Both the position numbers and the translations under genes were made by a program. Of a stretch of DNA of 64,000 nt, positions 34,799-44,374 are shown piece after piece. The stretch spans positions 1-64,000 of the forward strand of contig NZ_BOVL01000002.1 of assembly GCF_019972155.1 (NCBI RefSeq), read 5' to 3'. A model generated the notes under the pieces. The model had not been told where the DNA came from. It made no database searches and saw only the letters and a list, made by a program, of their open reading frames with translations. Position 1 is the stretch's first letter; every line of letters starts with the position of its first letter. The DNA comes from Bradyrhizobium sp. RD5-C2 (GTDB lineage Bacteria > Pseudomonadota > Alphaproteobacteria > Rhizobiales > Xanthobacteraceae).

Positions 34799-36347
34799 GC
34801 GCGTGCCCCGACATCATCGCTCCGATCGCCTCGCGGCTGAACGATCCAGCCGCGAGCTCGCCAACCAGCTTGCCGCGGTAGATCACCGCGATCCTATCCG
34901 ACACCGCCATCAGCTCCTCGAGCTCGCTGGAGATCAGAAGCACCCCGAGGCCGTCATCGCGCGCGGCACGAATGCGATTGTAGACGGCCTCGATCGCGCC
35001 GACGTCGAGCCCGCGCGTCGGCTGCGCGGCGAGCAGGAACACCAGCGGATCGAGCGAGAGCTCGCGCGCAAGGACTGCCTTCTGCTGGTTGCCGCCGGAG
35101 AGGCTCGCCATCGAAACATCCGGGCTGCTCGCCCGCACGTCGAAGTCGCGCATCATCGCCTCCGCCGCCTTGCGCCGCGCCGACTTGTCGAGCAGGCCGA
35201 CGCGGCTGAATTTTCCGATCGCGCCGAGAAACAGGTTCTCGGCCACCGACAATTCCTTGATGCAGGCCACCGCATGGCGATCCTCGGGAACGATGCCGAC
35301 GCCCGCATCGGTGATCTCCTGCGGCGTGCAGCCGCCGACCTGTGCCCCGCCGACCACGATCGCGCCGGCGCTTGGCGCGGCGAGACCGGCCAGGATCAAT
35401 CCGAGCTCGGTCTGGCCGTTACCCTCGACGCCCGCGATCCCGACGATCTCGCCGGTGCCGACCGTGAGGCTCAGGCCGTCGAGCCGCGGCACGCCATGCG
35501 GGTCGCGATACACGAGGTCCGAGATCTGCAGCACCGGGTCGCCCGGCGACACCGGACCGGCCGCGTCCACACTGGATTTCGGCGGCGTCTTGCCTTCGAT
35601 GTCGACCGCGGCAGCAAGCACCGAGCCTGCCGACTGGACGTCGCGGCCGACCATTGAGCGCACCAGCGATCGGATGTCGGCGCCCTCCATGGCGACGGTC
35701 TCGATGATGCGGCCCTGCCGCAGCACCGTGGTGCGATCGGCCACACGGCTGATTTCACCGAGCTTGTGCGTCACCAGGATCACGGACTTTCCGCGCAGCG
35801 CCACCTGGCGGCAGATCGCCAGCAGCGCATCGATCTCGTCCGGCTGCAGCACCGCCGTCGGCTCGTCGAGCACGAGCAGCTGCGGATCGCCGAGCAGGCA
35901 TTTGATGATCTCGACCCGCTGCCGCTCACCGACCGAAAGCTCATCGATCCGCGCTTCGGGGTCGATCTCGAGCCCGTATTCCGCTGCGAGCTGCTCCATC
36001 CGCACGATGATGTCTTGCGGCTTCAGCACCGCACTGGCGCGGCCGAGCATCAGGTTCTCGGCCACGCTCATGTTCGGCACCAGATTGAAATGCTGATGCA
36101 CCATCACGACGCCGCGCTGCAGCGCCTCCGCCGGGCCGCGCGGATCGAACGGCTCGCCGCCCAGCGTCATCGTGCCGGCATCCGGCCGATGCACCCCGAA
36201 CACCAAATTGCACAATGTCGATTTGCCGGCACCGTTCTCGCCAAGCAGGCAATGCACCTCGCCGCGCTCGATCAGCAGCGATATGTCGTCGAGCGCGGTG
36301 AAAGCCCCGAAGCGCTTGGTCAAGCCAGACAGTTCGAGAAGAGCCAC
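34791..36347 (-). CDS. ABC transporter ATP-binding protein with two nucleotide-binding domains, BMP type
   Basis: 518 residues from a GTG start two bases after the binding-protein stop. Domain 1 has Walker A GENGAGKST (near residue 37) and signature LSVGERQRVEI; domain 2 has the usual degenerate Walker A GVEGNGQTE and signature LSGGNQQKAVL. This double-domain layout matches RbsA/YufO-type ATPases that power nucleoside and sugar importers. The open frame continues upstream through the binding-protein gene in another frame, which is not coding. Confidence 0.92.
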   Translation of the reverse strand: MALLELSGLTKRFGAFTALDDISLLIERGEVHCLLGENGAGKSTLCNLVFGVHRPDAGTMTLGGEPFDPRGPAEALQRGVVMVHQHFNLVPNMSVAENLMLGRASAVLKPQDIIVRMEQLAAEYGLEIDPEARIDELSVGERQRVEIIKCLLGDPQLLVLDEPTAVLQPDEIDALLAICRQVALRGKSVILVTHKLGEISRVADRTTVLRQGRIIETVAMEGADIRSLVRSMVGRDVQSAGSVLAAAVDIEGKTPPKSSVDAAGPVSPGDPVLQISDLVYRDPHGVPRLDGLSLTVGTGEIVGIAGVEGNGQTELGLILAGLAAPSAGAIVVGGAQVGGCTPQEITDAGVGIVPEDRHAVACIKELSVAENLFLGAIGKFSRVGLLDKSARRKAAEAMMRDFDVRASSPDVSMASLSGGNQQKAVLARELSLDPLVFLLAAQPTRGLDVGAIEAVYNRIRAARDDGLGVLLISSELEELMAVSDRIAVIYRGKLVGELAAGSFSREAIGAMMSGHAHV

Positions 36348-36349
36348 GG

Positions 36350-37336
36350 TCAGCCCACCTTGACTTTGATCTTGTTCGACAGCAGGTCGTCCTTGAGCTC
36401 CTTGATCTTTGCCTGGATCTCCGGCGTTGCCCCGGCGCAGATCTCGATGTCGGCCGAGCGCGGCCCCATGGCGAGTCCGAACTGCTTGTATTCGGGGTGC
36501 CAGGTTCCGGCGACGGCCTGGTCGATGGCGTATTCGACCATGAACCCGATGCCGCTGACCGTGTAGGCAATGTAAAGCGGGTTGTTGTCGGAGCAGTAGT
36601 TGGTATAGCTCCCGATCATCCTGGTGCCCTTCTCGCGTGCCGCCTGCTCCATTCCGCGCACGCCGAGATTGAGGATGTTGTAGTGGACGTCGGCGCCCTG
36701 CGCGATCGCGGCAAGGGTCGCCTCCTTCGCCTTGGCGACGTCGTCGAAGTCGCCGGTGTAGGTCACGAAGCACTTGGTGTCCGGCTTGACGTGCTTGGCG
36801 CCGTTCGCGAACTCCGTTCCGGTGTTGACGATGGCCGGAATTTCAAGGCCGCCGACGTAACTCACCGCACCGTTCTTCGACATCATCGCGGCGACCGCGC
36901 CGGCAATGAAGCCGATCTGCGCCTGCAGCACGTCGTATTGCGCGACGTTCTCGGTCGGTTGTCCGGTCGGCCCGACGATAGAGAACTTCACCTTCGGGAA
37001 TCGCTTGGCGACCTTGAGCACCGATGCCTGGGTCTGCCCCGCGGCGCCGATCACCATGTCGTTCTTGGTCGCGAGCGTGACGAGCGCCTGCTCCATGTCG
37101 GCGAACTTGACGTTCTCGATCGACGTGATCACGACATTCTTGCCGTGGCGCTGCTCGGCCGCCTTCATGCCGTTGTAGGCCGACTCCATCCAGCCATGGT
37201 CGGCCCGCGACCCCGGAATCAGAATGCCGATGCGAAGCGGCTTCGCCGCATCGTCGGCGAAGAGCCGGCCTGATGAACCGATGAAGGCTGCCGAGAGCAG
37301 GCCTGTTTGCAGAAATGCACGACGGGTACCGTTCAT
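36350..37336 (-). CDS. BMP family ABC transporter substrate-binding protein
   Basis: 328 residues. A twin-arginine-like leader (TRRAFLQTGLLSAAF) suggests export in folded form or a Sec leader with RR. The mature part is the BMP/Med fold (LRIGILIPGSRADHGWMESAYNGMKAAE). BMP proteins bind purine nucleosides, bases or, in related systems, other nitrogenous small molecules. An AGGAGG site precedes the ATG. It lies 102 bp after the DUF1116 gene on the same strand, and begins the transporter half of the operon. Confidence 0.9.
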   Translation of the reverse strand: MNGTRRAFLQTGLLSAAFIGSSGRLFADDAAKPLRIGILIPGSRADHGWMESAYNGMKAAEQRHGKNVVITSIENVKFADMEQALVTLATKNDMVIGAAGQTQASVLKVAKRFPKVKFSIVGPTGQPTENVAQYDVLQAQIGFIAGAVAAMMSKNGAVSYVGGLEIPAIVNTGTEFANGAKHVKPDTKCFVTYTGDFDDVAKAKEATLAAIAQGADVHYNILNLGVRGMEQAAREKGTRMIGSYTNYCSDNNPLYIAYTVSGIGFMVEYAIDQAVAGTWHPEYKQFGLAMGPRSADIEICAGATPEIQAKIKELKDDLLSNKIKVKVG

Positions 37337-37438
37337 GTGTTTCCTCCTGTTCGTTCCCGGTGTCGCCGCATTGCTTGTTGCGGCATTTTTTTCAATCGGC
37401 GGCGCGACCGCGCCGTCGTTCTCAAACTCGAAGCAACG

Positions 37439-38887
37439 TCATCTCCCGGCCGTCGCCGCCAATGCGCCGACGGCGTCGACGAAGCACTTCATCGGAGCCT
37501 GCACGACGCCGGCGCCGATGATCCCCATGCCCGGCTCCTTGTGCGCGGTTGCGGTGTTGATGACGGGCCGCCTGCTCTCGTCCACGACCTTGCGGATGTC
37601 GATGCCGACAGGCGCTCCGATGAAATCGAGCATCGGCAGAGTGAAGCCGGGATTGCGGCCGATCGTGACGTGGGCCATCTCGCGCGAATAACGCAGCGCG
37701 TCCTGCGGCGTGCCACCGACGAACTGGACCATCGCGGGAGCCGCCGCCATCGCGAACGCGCCCAGGCCGGCGGTCTCGGTGATCGCGCTGTCGCCGATAT
37801 CGGGATTGGCATCGGCCTCGCTGAAGCCGGGCAGGAACAGGCCGACAGGAATGTCCGCCGGACCGACAAACCATTGCCCGTCCAGGCCGCTGACCCTGAT
37901 GCCGACATTGACGCCGTTGCGCGCCATTGCGGTGACGATGCTGCTGAACGGCACGCCGTGCGCGGCATCCATGGTCGCCTTGCACGCCGCCATCGACAGG
38001 CTGAGGAAGAACATGTCGTCCGCCCCGATCGTCCGCAGCGTCTCGTGAACCAGATCGCGCGAGATCGGGGATTTCAGCAGCGATTCCGTGACGGCGCGAT
38101 ACAGCAGCAGGGTTGCCGCCGTGTTGCGGTTGTGGACGTCGTCGCCCATGTGCAGCGACTGCGACATCAAAGGTTTCAACGGCAGTCCGCCGTCGATGCC
38201 GGTGACCGCGGCCTTCAGACATGGGGCCAATACATTCTCGATCAGCTTGAGGCCTTCGATCACCTCGGGCGCGAAGGCCCCGAACCGCAATGTCTTGGCG
38301 CCGCCGGATTCCATCATCGGCGCATAGGCGCGATTGCCGGTGGTCTGGTTCTCCACCACGAACAGCGGCATCGAGGGCGAGATGATCCCGGTCATCGGTC
38401 CGACCGCGCCGAATTCATGGCACGGTGCGAAGCGGATGCCGCCCGCCGCCACGAGTTGTTCGGCCTCCTGCTGGGTCGTCGCCCAGTTCTCGTAGAGAAT
38501 TGCGCCGACGACCGCCCCCTTCATCGGGCCACACATATCGTTCCAGGCGATCGGCGGACCGGCGTGGAGCAGCGTCCGGCCCATGTCCGGCCAGACCTCG
38601 GATGCGTGCGCCGCCACGTCGACCCAGACCGGCTGCGCGGTCAGGATGCGCTCGAGCACTTCCGCATTGGCGCGATCGATCCGCGATCCCAGACAGTCCG
38701 CATCACCGGCGTCGCCGACCAGTTGCGCGAGGCTCCAGGCGACCTCGGGGCTTCCGTCGCCGACCGGCTGCCAAAGCAGACGCACCAGCGGGGCACCGCT
38801 GCTCTCGACGCCGCGATCGAGGCCGGAGGCGCCGAGGCTGATCACCGATGTCTCGTTCTGGAGCGCGGAAGAGGCTGCGTTCATCAT
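37439..38887 (-). CDS. DUF1116 protein (YlbE/AllG-like) with fused N-terminal module, copy 1
   Basis: 482 residues. The DUF1116 core starts near residue 70 and contains LLHAGPPIAWNDMCGPMKGAVVGA and a C-terminal GMGIIGAGVVQAPMKCF. In E. coli the YlbE protein works with FdrA and YlbF as oxamate carbamoyltransferase, splitting oxalurate with phosphate into oxamate and carbamoyl phosphate. The first 60 residues (SVISLGASGLDRGVESSG and LVRLLWQPVGDGSPEV) align by eye with the separate 62-residue protein encoded at 44375-44563, so that module is fused here. It overlaps the FdrA stop by ATGA. Confidence 0.88.
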   Translation of the reverse strand: MMNAASSALQNETSVISLGASGLDRGVESSGAPLVRLLWQPVGDGSPEVAWSLAQLVGDAGDADCLGSRIDRANAEVLERILTAQPVWVDVAAHASEVWPDMGRTLLHAGPPIAWNDMCGPMKGAVVGAILYENWATTQQEAEQLVAAGGIRFAPCHEFGAVGPMTGIISPSMPLFVVENQTTGNRAYAPMMESGGAKTLRFGAFAPEVIEGLKLIENVLAPCLKAAVTGIDGGLPLKPLMSQSLHMGDDVHNRNTAATLLLYRAVTESLLKSPISRDLVHETLRTIGADDMFFLSLSMAACKATMDAAHGVPFSSIVTAMARNGVNVGIRVSGLDGQWFVGPADIPVGLFLPGFSEADANPDIGDSAITETAGLGAFAMAAAPAMVQFVGGTPQDALRYSREMAHVTIGRNPGFTLPMLDFIGAPVGIDIRKVVDESRRPVINTATAHKEPGMGIIGAGVVQAPMKCFVDAVGALAATAGR

Positions 38888-40482
38888 CGTTCTCCACCTT
38901 GCATCGCGCGACGCGCTGTGGCGTTGTCGTCCACTGCCATGCGGCTCGCGATGGCTTGCGCGGAAAGCGCTGCGCCGGTGCTGCTGCCCACAATCTCCGC
39001 GCCGGCGTCCGCCAACATGGCCTTCTGGGTCTCGTAGGGCTGCGGATCTGAACCCGTGCCGCAGACGAAGCAGACCACGGGAAGCTCCCGCCCCTGCGCT
39101 CTCGCCGCGGCCTTCGCCCGGCGGATCGCCGGAGCCAGGATCTCGGCCGGATTGGGGTGGCTGCCGTATCCGAGCACGACGTCCAGGACGATGCAGGCAA
39201 CAGTCGGATCGTCCGCTTCCTTGAGCAGCCGTTCGATCCGCACGCCATAGTCGATCATCGGATGCGGACGTCCCACCGTGAATTCGTCACTGCCGAGATC
39301 GATCGCCGTGTGCCCGTGGCTCTCGGCCGCGTCGGCCAAGCGGTCTGCCGCGGCAAGCGGCGCGTTCGACCGGGCACGAATGCCCGCCGCCCGCCAAATG
39401 GTCTGGGCTTCCGAGCAGAACGTTCCACCGGAGTAGAGACCGCGCAGGTAGCGCTGCGACGGCGCCAGCGACGCACAGACCCGCGTTGCCAACGCTTCAA
39501 TGGACTGTTCATCGCCGCCGGGTTGGCGTGCTCCCGCAAGCGCGACGGCCTGCCGCGCCGTCTCCTCGAGCGACGACGTGCGGTGAACATTGCCGGCGGA
39601 TGCTGCCGGCTCGCCGCCGAGGAAGCAGATTACGATCGGTTTCCCGATCGCACGAGCGCGCTCGATTACGCGCTTCTGCACATCGGGTGCAGGAGGTTTT
39701 GAGACGATGGCGACGACTTTGGTCTGCGCGTCGGCGGCCAGCAGTTCCAGGCCCTGCAGCATGGTGATGCCGCCGACTTCGCTTGAAACGTCGTGGCTGC
39801 CGGTGCCGATCGCCTGCGAGATGCCCTGGCCATGGCGATGGATCTGGCACATCACCTCCTGCAGGCCGGTGCCGGACGCGCCGACGAGCCCGATCGCGCC
39901 GCGCCGGACGACGTTGGCAAATCCAAGCGGCACGCCGTTGATGATGGCCGTGCCGCAATCCGGTCCCATCACCAGCAGACCCTTCTGCGCCGCAACGCGC
40001 TTGATGGCCACCTCCTGTTCGATCGGCACGTTGTCGCTGAACAGCAGCACATTCAGGCCCAGGCGCAGCGCCTTCAAGGCTTCCGCCGCGGCATAGGGGC
40101 CCGGCACCGAGATCAACGCGAGATCAGCATGATCGGCAATCGCGACGCCGCCGGAGATCGAGCGCGGCGGCGCTTCCGCCGTCGCTTCGCTCGATCCTCC
40201 CTTCGGCTCTTCACCGGCGATCAGGGAGTGGATCTCGCGCTCCGCGGCGGCGACCTTGTCGGGCGCATCGTCCGCAACGACGATCATGATGTCGCCCGGC
40301 TTGGCGCTCTCGAGCGCCGGGCTCATCAGCCCGGCCTGCTGCAGGAACTCCTTGTTGCTGCGCGTTCCCATCAGCAGCGTGACCCGCTGCACGCCGGTCC
40401 GCGCGACCGTGACCTGGGAAATCCGCATCAACGACACGGAATCCTTGTACAGGTTCGCCCTTATGCTGGATTGAATGGCCAT
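38884..40482 (-). CDS. fdrA: FdrA family protein (AllF-like), copy 1
   Basis: 532 residues with succinyl-CoA-synthetase-like Rossmann domains: LLVMGPDCGTAIINGVPLGFANV and GAIGLVGASGTGLQEVMCQIH, then PIVICFLGGEPAA. An N-terminal ACT-like region (QVTVARTGVQRVTLLMGTRSNKEFL) precedes them. FdrA is the alpha-type subunit of the E. coli oxamate carbamoyltransferase. There is a 162-bp gap from carbamate kinase upstream and an ATGA overlap with DUF1116 downstream, so this FdrA/DUF1116 set is one translational unit. The specificity relative to copy 2 is unknown. Confidence 0.88.
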   Translation of the reverse strand: MAIQSSIRANLYKDSVSLMRISQVTVARTGVQRVTLLMGTRSNKEFLQQAGLMSPALESAKPGDIMIVVADDAPDKVAAAEREIHSLIAGEEPKGGSSEATAEAPPRSISGGVAIADHADLALISVPGPYAAAEALKALRLGLNVLLFSDNVPIEQEVAIKRVAAQKGLLVMGPDCGTAIINGVPLGFANVVRRGAIGLVGASGTGLQEVMCQIHRHGQGISQAIGTGSHDVSSEVGGITMLQGLELLAADAQTKVVAIVSKPPAPDVQKRVIERARAIGKPIVICFLGGEPAASAGNVHRTSSLEETARQAVALAGARQPGGDEQSIEALATRVCASLAPSQRYLRGLYSGGTFCSEAQTIWRAAGIRARSNAPLAAADRLADAAESHGHTAIDLGSDEFTVGRPHPMIDYGVRIERLLKEADDPTVACIVLDVVLGYGSHPNPAEILAPAIRRAKAAARAQGRELPVVCFVCGTGSDPQPYETQKAMLADAGAEIVGSSTGAALSAQAIASRMAVDDNATARRAMQGGER

Positions 40483-40644
40483 TGCCTTGTCGTTCCCTTG
40501 AATCCCGCAGGCTGCTTTGTTTGTCTTGAGCTTGAGCCATCGGCCAGCCCGATTGCCTGATCAGAATGAGGCGCCGACGCGCCTCAACTGCTTCAACTCG
40601 GTGAGGCGCGGGCGGATGTGCCGCCGAAGCGCCAATCCCGGTGG

Positions 40645-41604
40645 CTATTGAACGACGTGCGTCCCGGTCTCGCCCCGCAGCGCCGCCATGGCGCAATCGA
40701 GGTGACTGATGATCGCGCGCTTGCCGCCGCCCTCGAGAAACCGGATCGCCGCATCGACCTTGGGTCCCATGCTTCCCGGAGGGAAATGTCCCTCACGGTG
40801 GTAGGCCTTGATCTCCTCGAGACTGACCTGATCCAGATCCTTCTTGTTCGGCTTGCCGAAATTCACCGCGACACGCGGGACCGCGGTCAGGATCAGCAAC
40901 TCTTCGATACCAAGCACATTCGCGATATGAGCGGACGTCAGATCCTTGTCGATGACCGCCGGCACGCCGGTGCGCACGCCCTTCGCATCACGAACCACGG
41001 GAACGCCGCCGCCGCCTCCGGCAATGACGATCGTTCCGCGCTTGACCAACGCGTCGACCAGCGAGATGTCGCAGACATGCTTGGGCTTCGGCGACGGCAC
41101 GACATGACGCCAGCCGCGCCCGGAATCCTCGCGCATCGCCCAATTGAGCTCGGCGCTGATCTTCTTCGCCTCGTCCTCGGAAAAGAACGGTCCGACGAAC
41201 TTGGTCGGATTCTTGAACGCGGGATCGTCCTTGTCCACCTCTACCTGGGTCAGCAGGCTTGCCACATGTCGCTGGTTGCCCTGTTCGCGCAGGGCATTCT
41301 CGATCGCCTGCATCAGGAGATAGCCGATGCCGCCCTGGCTGTGCGCGACGCAGATGTCCAGGTCCATTGGCGGGATTCGGTTCATCGTCAGCATCTGGCG
41401 CATCATGATCTTGCCGACGACCGGGCCGTTGCCGTGCGTGATGACCAGCTCATTGTCGAGTTGCGCAAGCGGCAGCAGCGCTTCCGCCGTGATCTGCGCG
41501 ACCGACTTCTGCTCCTGGGAGGTGCCCCTGATATCCTCGGGGTGAACCGCATTGCCACCGATCGCGACCACCAGGCGACGCGGCACGTCATTGAGTGTAC
41601 GCAT
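40645..41604 (-). CDS. Carbamate kinase (catabolic, YbcF/AllK-like context)
   Basis: 319 residues, the family length. It makes ATP from ADP and carbamoyl phosphate, releasing carbamate. Motifs: LVVAIGGNAVHPEDIRG, VITHGNGPVVGKIMMRQ, the nucleotide loop IAGGGGGVPVV, and VIDKDLTSAHIA. The ATG at 41604 has GGGAGGTAAGGAA directly upstream and begins 4 bp after the stop of FdrA copy 2. Lying between two FdrA/DUF1116 sets rather than arginine deiminase genes, it should harvest carbamoyl phosphate made by those proteins. Confidence 0.95.
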   Translation of the reverse strand: MRTLNDVPRRLVVAIGGNAVHPEDIRGTSQEQKSVAQITAEALLPLAQLDNELVITHGNGPVVGKIMMRQMLTMNRIPPMDLDICVAHSQGGIGYLLMQAIENALREQGNQRHVASLLTQVEVDKDDPAFKNPTKFVGPFFSEDEAKKISAELNWAMREDSGRGWRHVVPSPKPKHVCDISLVDALVKRGTIVIAGGGGGVPVVRDAKGVRTGVPAVIDKDLTSAHIANVLGIEELLILTAVPRVAVNFGKPNKKDLDQVSLEEIKAYHREGHFPPGSMGPKVDAAIRFLEGGGKRAIISHLDCAMAALRGETGTHVVQ

Positions 41605-41608
41605 TTCC

Positions 41609-43117
41609 TTACCTCCCGGCATTCTGGACGATGGCAACCGCTAGCTCGCACGCCTGGGCGTTCGACGGCGCAACGAGGATTCCGGCCTGCTCCAGTTTCC
41701 TGACCTGCGCGGAGCGCCCTTGCGGGTCCTGCTCCGTGCCGACAACCGACGCGATCAACGCCGGCGCATCCTGCCCGCGATCGGCGACGATCTTCGTCAG
41801 ATGCTCGGCAGGATCGGCATGCGCGCCATAGCCGAGCACGAGGTCGAGCAGCACCACCGAAAGATCGCGATTCCTGAGCGCAGCACGCAACGCATCGTCG
41901 CGCACGGATGGGTCGATCATCGGGTGCGGCCGGCCACGGGTATATTCGTCGTCGCCGAGGTCGATCAGCCGGTCCCGTCCGGCATTCGGTTCCACGCCGA
42001 GCTTGACCACGCCGGGGATTGCGGCGTTCGACGCCACCTTCCGGCCTGCGGCAGCGAGGATCACCTGAGCTTCGGCACACAGCGTTCCGCCGGCGAACAA
42101 GCCCTCGATCCCGCCTCGGCCGCTGCGCGGAAGCCGTGACGCGACACCTTTCGCGTCGAAGCCTGCGCCGATCTTCTTGTCTCCCAGGGCCAGCTCCGCG
42201 GCGCCCCTCAGCGTCGGCGAGAAACGGGCGTTCGGCGGCAGCTCGATCTCCGTAGCACCGATGAAGCACACCGTGTACGACTTCCTGCTTCTGCCGATCC
42301 GCTCAAGCACGGATTTGGCGACATCGGGATGCGGCGGCTTCGAGATCAGCACCACGTGATCGGTTTCCGGATCTGACTCGAATGCATCGATTGCCATCAA
42401 CGTGGTGATGCCGCCGATATCCTTCTTCAGATCGCGCCCGCCGACCCCGATGGCGTGGGAGATTCCCGCGCCGGCTTCCGAGATCAGGCACGAGACCTCC
42501 TGCGTGCCGGTCCCGGACGCCCCGATGATGCCGATCCTGCCGCGCCTGATCTTGTTGGCGAACGCCAGCAGCGCACCGCCGATCACGGCCGTTCCGCAAT
42601 CCGGTCCCATCATCAGGAGGCCGGCCGTCCGCGCCTGCTGCTTGAGCGACAATTCGTCCTCGAGGGACACGTTGTCGCTGAACATCAGGACATGCAGGCC
42701 GCGATTGAGCGCCTTGCGGGCCTCGGCGGCGGCGAACTCGCCGGGCACGGAGATCAGCGCAAGATTGATCTCCGGCCTGACCTTCACGGCCGCGGCGATC
42801 GAGTGCGGCTGCCAGGCGGACTGCGCTTCGCCCTGGGTCTTCGGCTTGTCGAGCGACTTGATCGCATTGTCGAGGGCTTCGCGGGCAGCGGACTCGGACT
42901 CGGCCTTGACCGCGATCACGAGGTCATTGCCCTTCACGGCAGTGCCCTCCTCCAGCAGCCCCGCGTTGCGCATGATCGCGGCGTTCGACGGCGTTCCCAT
43001 CATCAGCGCCGCCTCGATCACGCCGGGCGAGCCGGCCACCTCGCGCGACAGCCGCATCAGCGCGACCGAGTCGAGATAGAATCCCTTGCGGACCTCGTTC
43101 AGGACAACGACGTTCAT
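41609..43117 (-). CDS. fdrA: FdrA family protein (AllF-like), copy 2
   Basis: 502 residues with the same architecture as copy 1: an N-terminal ACT-like region (EVRKGFYLDSVALMRLSREVAG), LMMGPDCGTAVIGGALLAFANK, and IGIIGASGTGTQEVSCLISEAGAG. The ATG at 43117 was chosen because it overlaps the DUF1116 copy 2 stop as ATGA; the open frame continues upstream in a non-coding frame. It precedes carbamate kinase by 4 bp. Visible divergence from copy 1 throughout the C-terminal half suggests a different substrate or a hetero-oligomer. Confidence 0.9.
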   Translation of the reverse strand: MNVVVLNEVRKGFYLDSVALMRLSREVAGSPGVIEAALMMGTPSNAAIMRNAGLLEEGTAVKGNDLVIAVKAESESAAREALDNAIKSLDKPKTQGEAQSAWQPHSIAAAVKVRPEINLALISVPGEFAAAEARKALNRGLHVLMFSDNVSLEDELSLKQQARTAGLLMMGPDCGTAVIGGALLAFANKIRRGRIGIIGASGTGTQEVSCLISEAGAGISHAIGVGGRDLKKDIGGITTLMAIDAFESDPETDHVVLISKPPHPDVAKSVLERIGRSRKSYTVCFIGATEIELPPNARFSPTLRGAAELALGDKKIGAGFDAKGVASRLPRSGRGGIEGLFAGGTLCAEAQVILAAAGRKVASNAAIPGVVKLGVEPNAGRDRLIDLGDDEYTRGRPHPMIDPSVRDDALRAALRNRDLSVVLLDLVLGYGAHADPAEHLTKIVADRGQDAPALIASVVGTEQDPQGRSAQVRKLEQAGILVAPSNAQACELAVAIVQNAGR

Positions 43118-44364
43118 GACACACCCAAATCCTTGGCGATCGCGACGATCGCCTGCTGGAAGCACGCCAACGGCGCCTTGACCACGCCGGCACCGACCTG
43201 CCCGATGCCGGGCTCGCGATGCGCGATGCCTGTGTTGATGACCGGCACCACGCCGGAATCGACGACCAGGCGGATATCGATGCCGGTCGGCACGCCCGCG
43301 AAGTCCATTGCGGCAATGGTCCATTCCGGATTCTGCGCCACCGTGATCTCGCCCATCGAGCGGGTGAAGTTGCCGGCCTCGGACGGCGCGCCGGCCCCCA
43401 CGAAGCCCGCGACTGCCGGCGCCGCGGCCATCGCGAATCCGCCGAGACCGATCGTCTCGACGATGGCGGAATCGCCCATGTCCGGATTGGCGTCCTTCTC
43501 GGAATAGCCGGCGAAATACAGCCCTTCCGGCATTTCGACCGGCGCGGTGAACCATTGCTCGCCGAGCCCGCTGACGCGGATCCCGAAATCGGTGCCGTTG
43601 CGGCACATGGTGGTGACGATGGTCGAACCCCGGATGCCGTTGGCGGGATCGGTGATCGCCTTGCCCATCGCCATCGCGATGTTGAGGAAGAACTGATCGT
43701 TCTGTCCGATGAACGCGAGGCATTCGGCGAGAACGGCGTTGTCGGTCGAGGTTCGCGCCATCCAGGGCGCGATCTCGCGCAGGAAGACGCTCGAGCATGC
43801 CAGATTGCGCTGATGCAGCTCATCGCCCATCGACAGGCCCCGCGCGACGATCGATTTCAGGTCGACGCCGCCGGCAGCTCGGATCGCCTTGCCGAGCGTC
43901 GGCCCGAACACGTCGCGCAGCCAGGCGAGCCGATTCAGCACGCTGGCGTCGTTGCCGCCGAAGCGCATCACTTTGCCGAGCCCCTCGTTGATCGCGCAAT
44001 AGGCGCGGTTGGAGAAGCGCGCGTTCTCGACCACGAACAACGGCATCGACATCGTGGTCATGCCGGTCATCGGGCCGACCGCGCCGAAGTGGTGGTTCGG
44101 GTGAAACTCGATCTCGCCATTGGCAGCGAGCTTGGTCGCAGTCGGCAGATCCTTCGCCCATCCCTCGAACACGATGGCGCCGGCGACCGCACCGCGCATC
44201 GGGCCACACATCCTGTCCCAGGAGATCGGTGGCCCGGCGTGGAGGATCATCCGTTCGCGCAGGCCCGGGATCAATTCGCGGGCGGGAACGATGTCGATCA
44301 GCCGCGGCTCCCCTTCGAGGATCCGGGTGAGCGCCTGCTGGTTTGCGTCTTCGATCAGTTTCAT
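43114..44364 (-). CDS. DUF1116 protein (YlbE/AllG-like), copy 2, short form
   Basis: 416 residues starting directly with the DUF1116 core (IEDANQQALTRILEGEPRLIDIVPARELIPG then MILHAGPPISWDRMCGPMRGAV). It lacks the N-terminal 60-residue module of copy 1; that module is encoded by the preceding small gene, 10 bp upstream. The ATG at 44364 has GAGGG upstream; a GTG six codons earlier is an alternative that would overlap the small gene. Inferred role: subunit of an oxamate-type carbamoyltransferase. Confidence 0.88.
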   Translation of the reverse strand: MKLIEDANQQALTRILEGEPRLIDIVPARELIPGLRERMILHAGPPISWDRMCGPMRGAVAGAIVFEGWAKDLPTATKLAANGEIEFHPNHHFGAVGPMTGMTTMSMPLFVVENARFSNRAYCAINEGLGKVMRFGGNDASVLNRLAWLRDVFGPTLGKAIRAAGGVDLKSIVARGLSMGDELHQRNLACSSVFLREIAPWMARTSTDNAVLAECLAFIGQNDQFFLNIAMAMGKAITDPANGIRGSTIVTTMCRNGTDFGIRVSGLGEQWFTAPVEMPEGLYFAGYSEKDANPDMGDSAIVETIGLGGFAMAAAPAVAGFVGAGAPSEAGNFTRSMGEITVAQNPEWTIAAMDFAGVPTGIDIRLVVDSGVVPVINTGIAHREPGIGQVGAGVVKAPLACFQQAIVAIAKDLGVS

Positions 44365-44374
44365 CGGTGCGCCC

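Noticed and set aside
34791..36773. A 660-codon version of the BMP-type ATPase
   Set aside because: The first 142 codons run antiphase inside the binding-protein gene and are Arg-rich; the GTG at 36347 gives the normal ATPase N-terminus two bases after the upstream stop.
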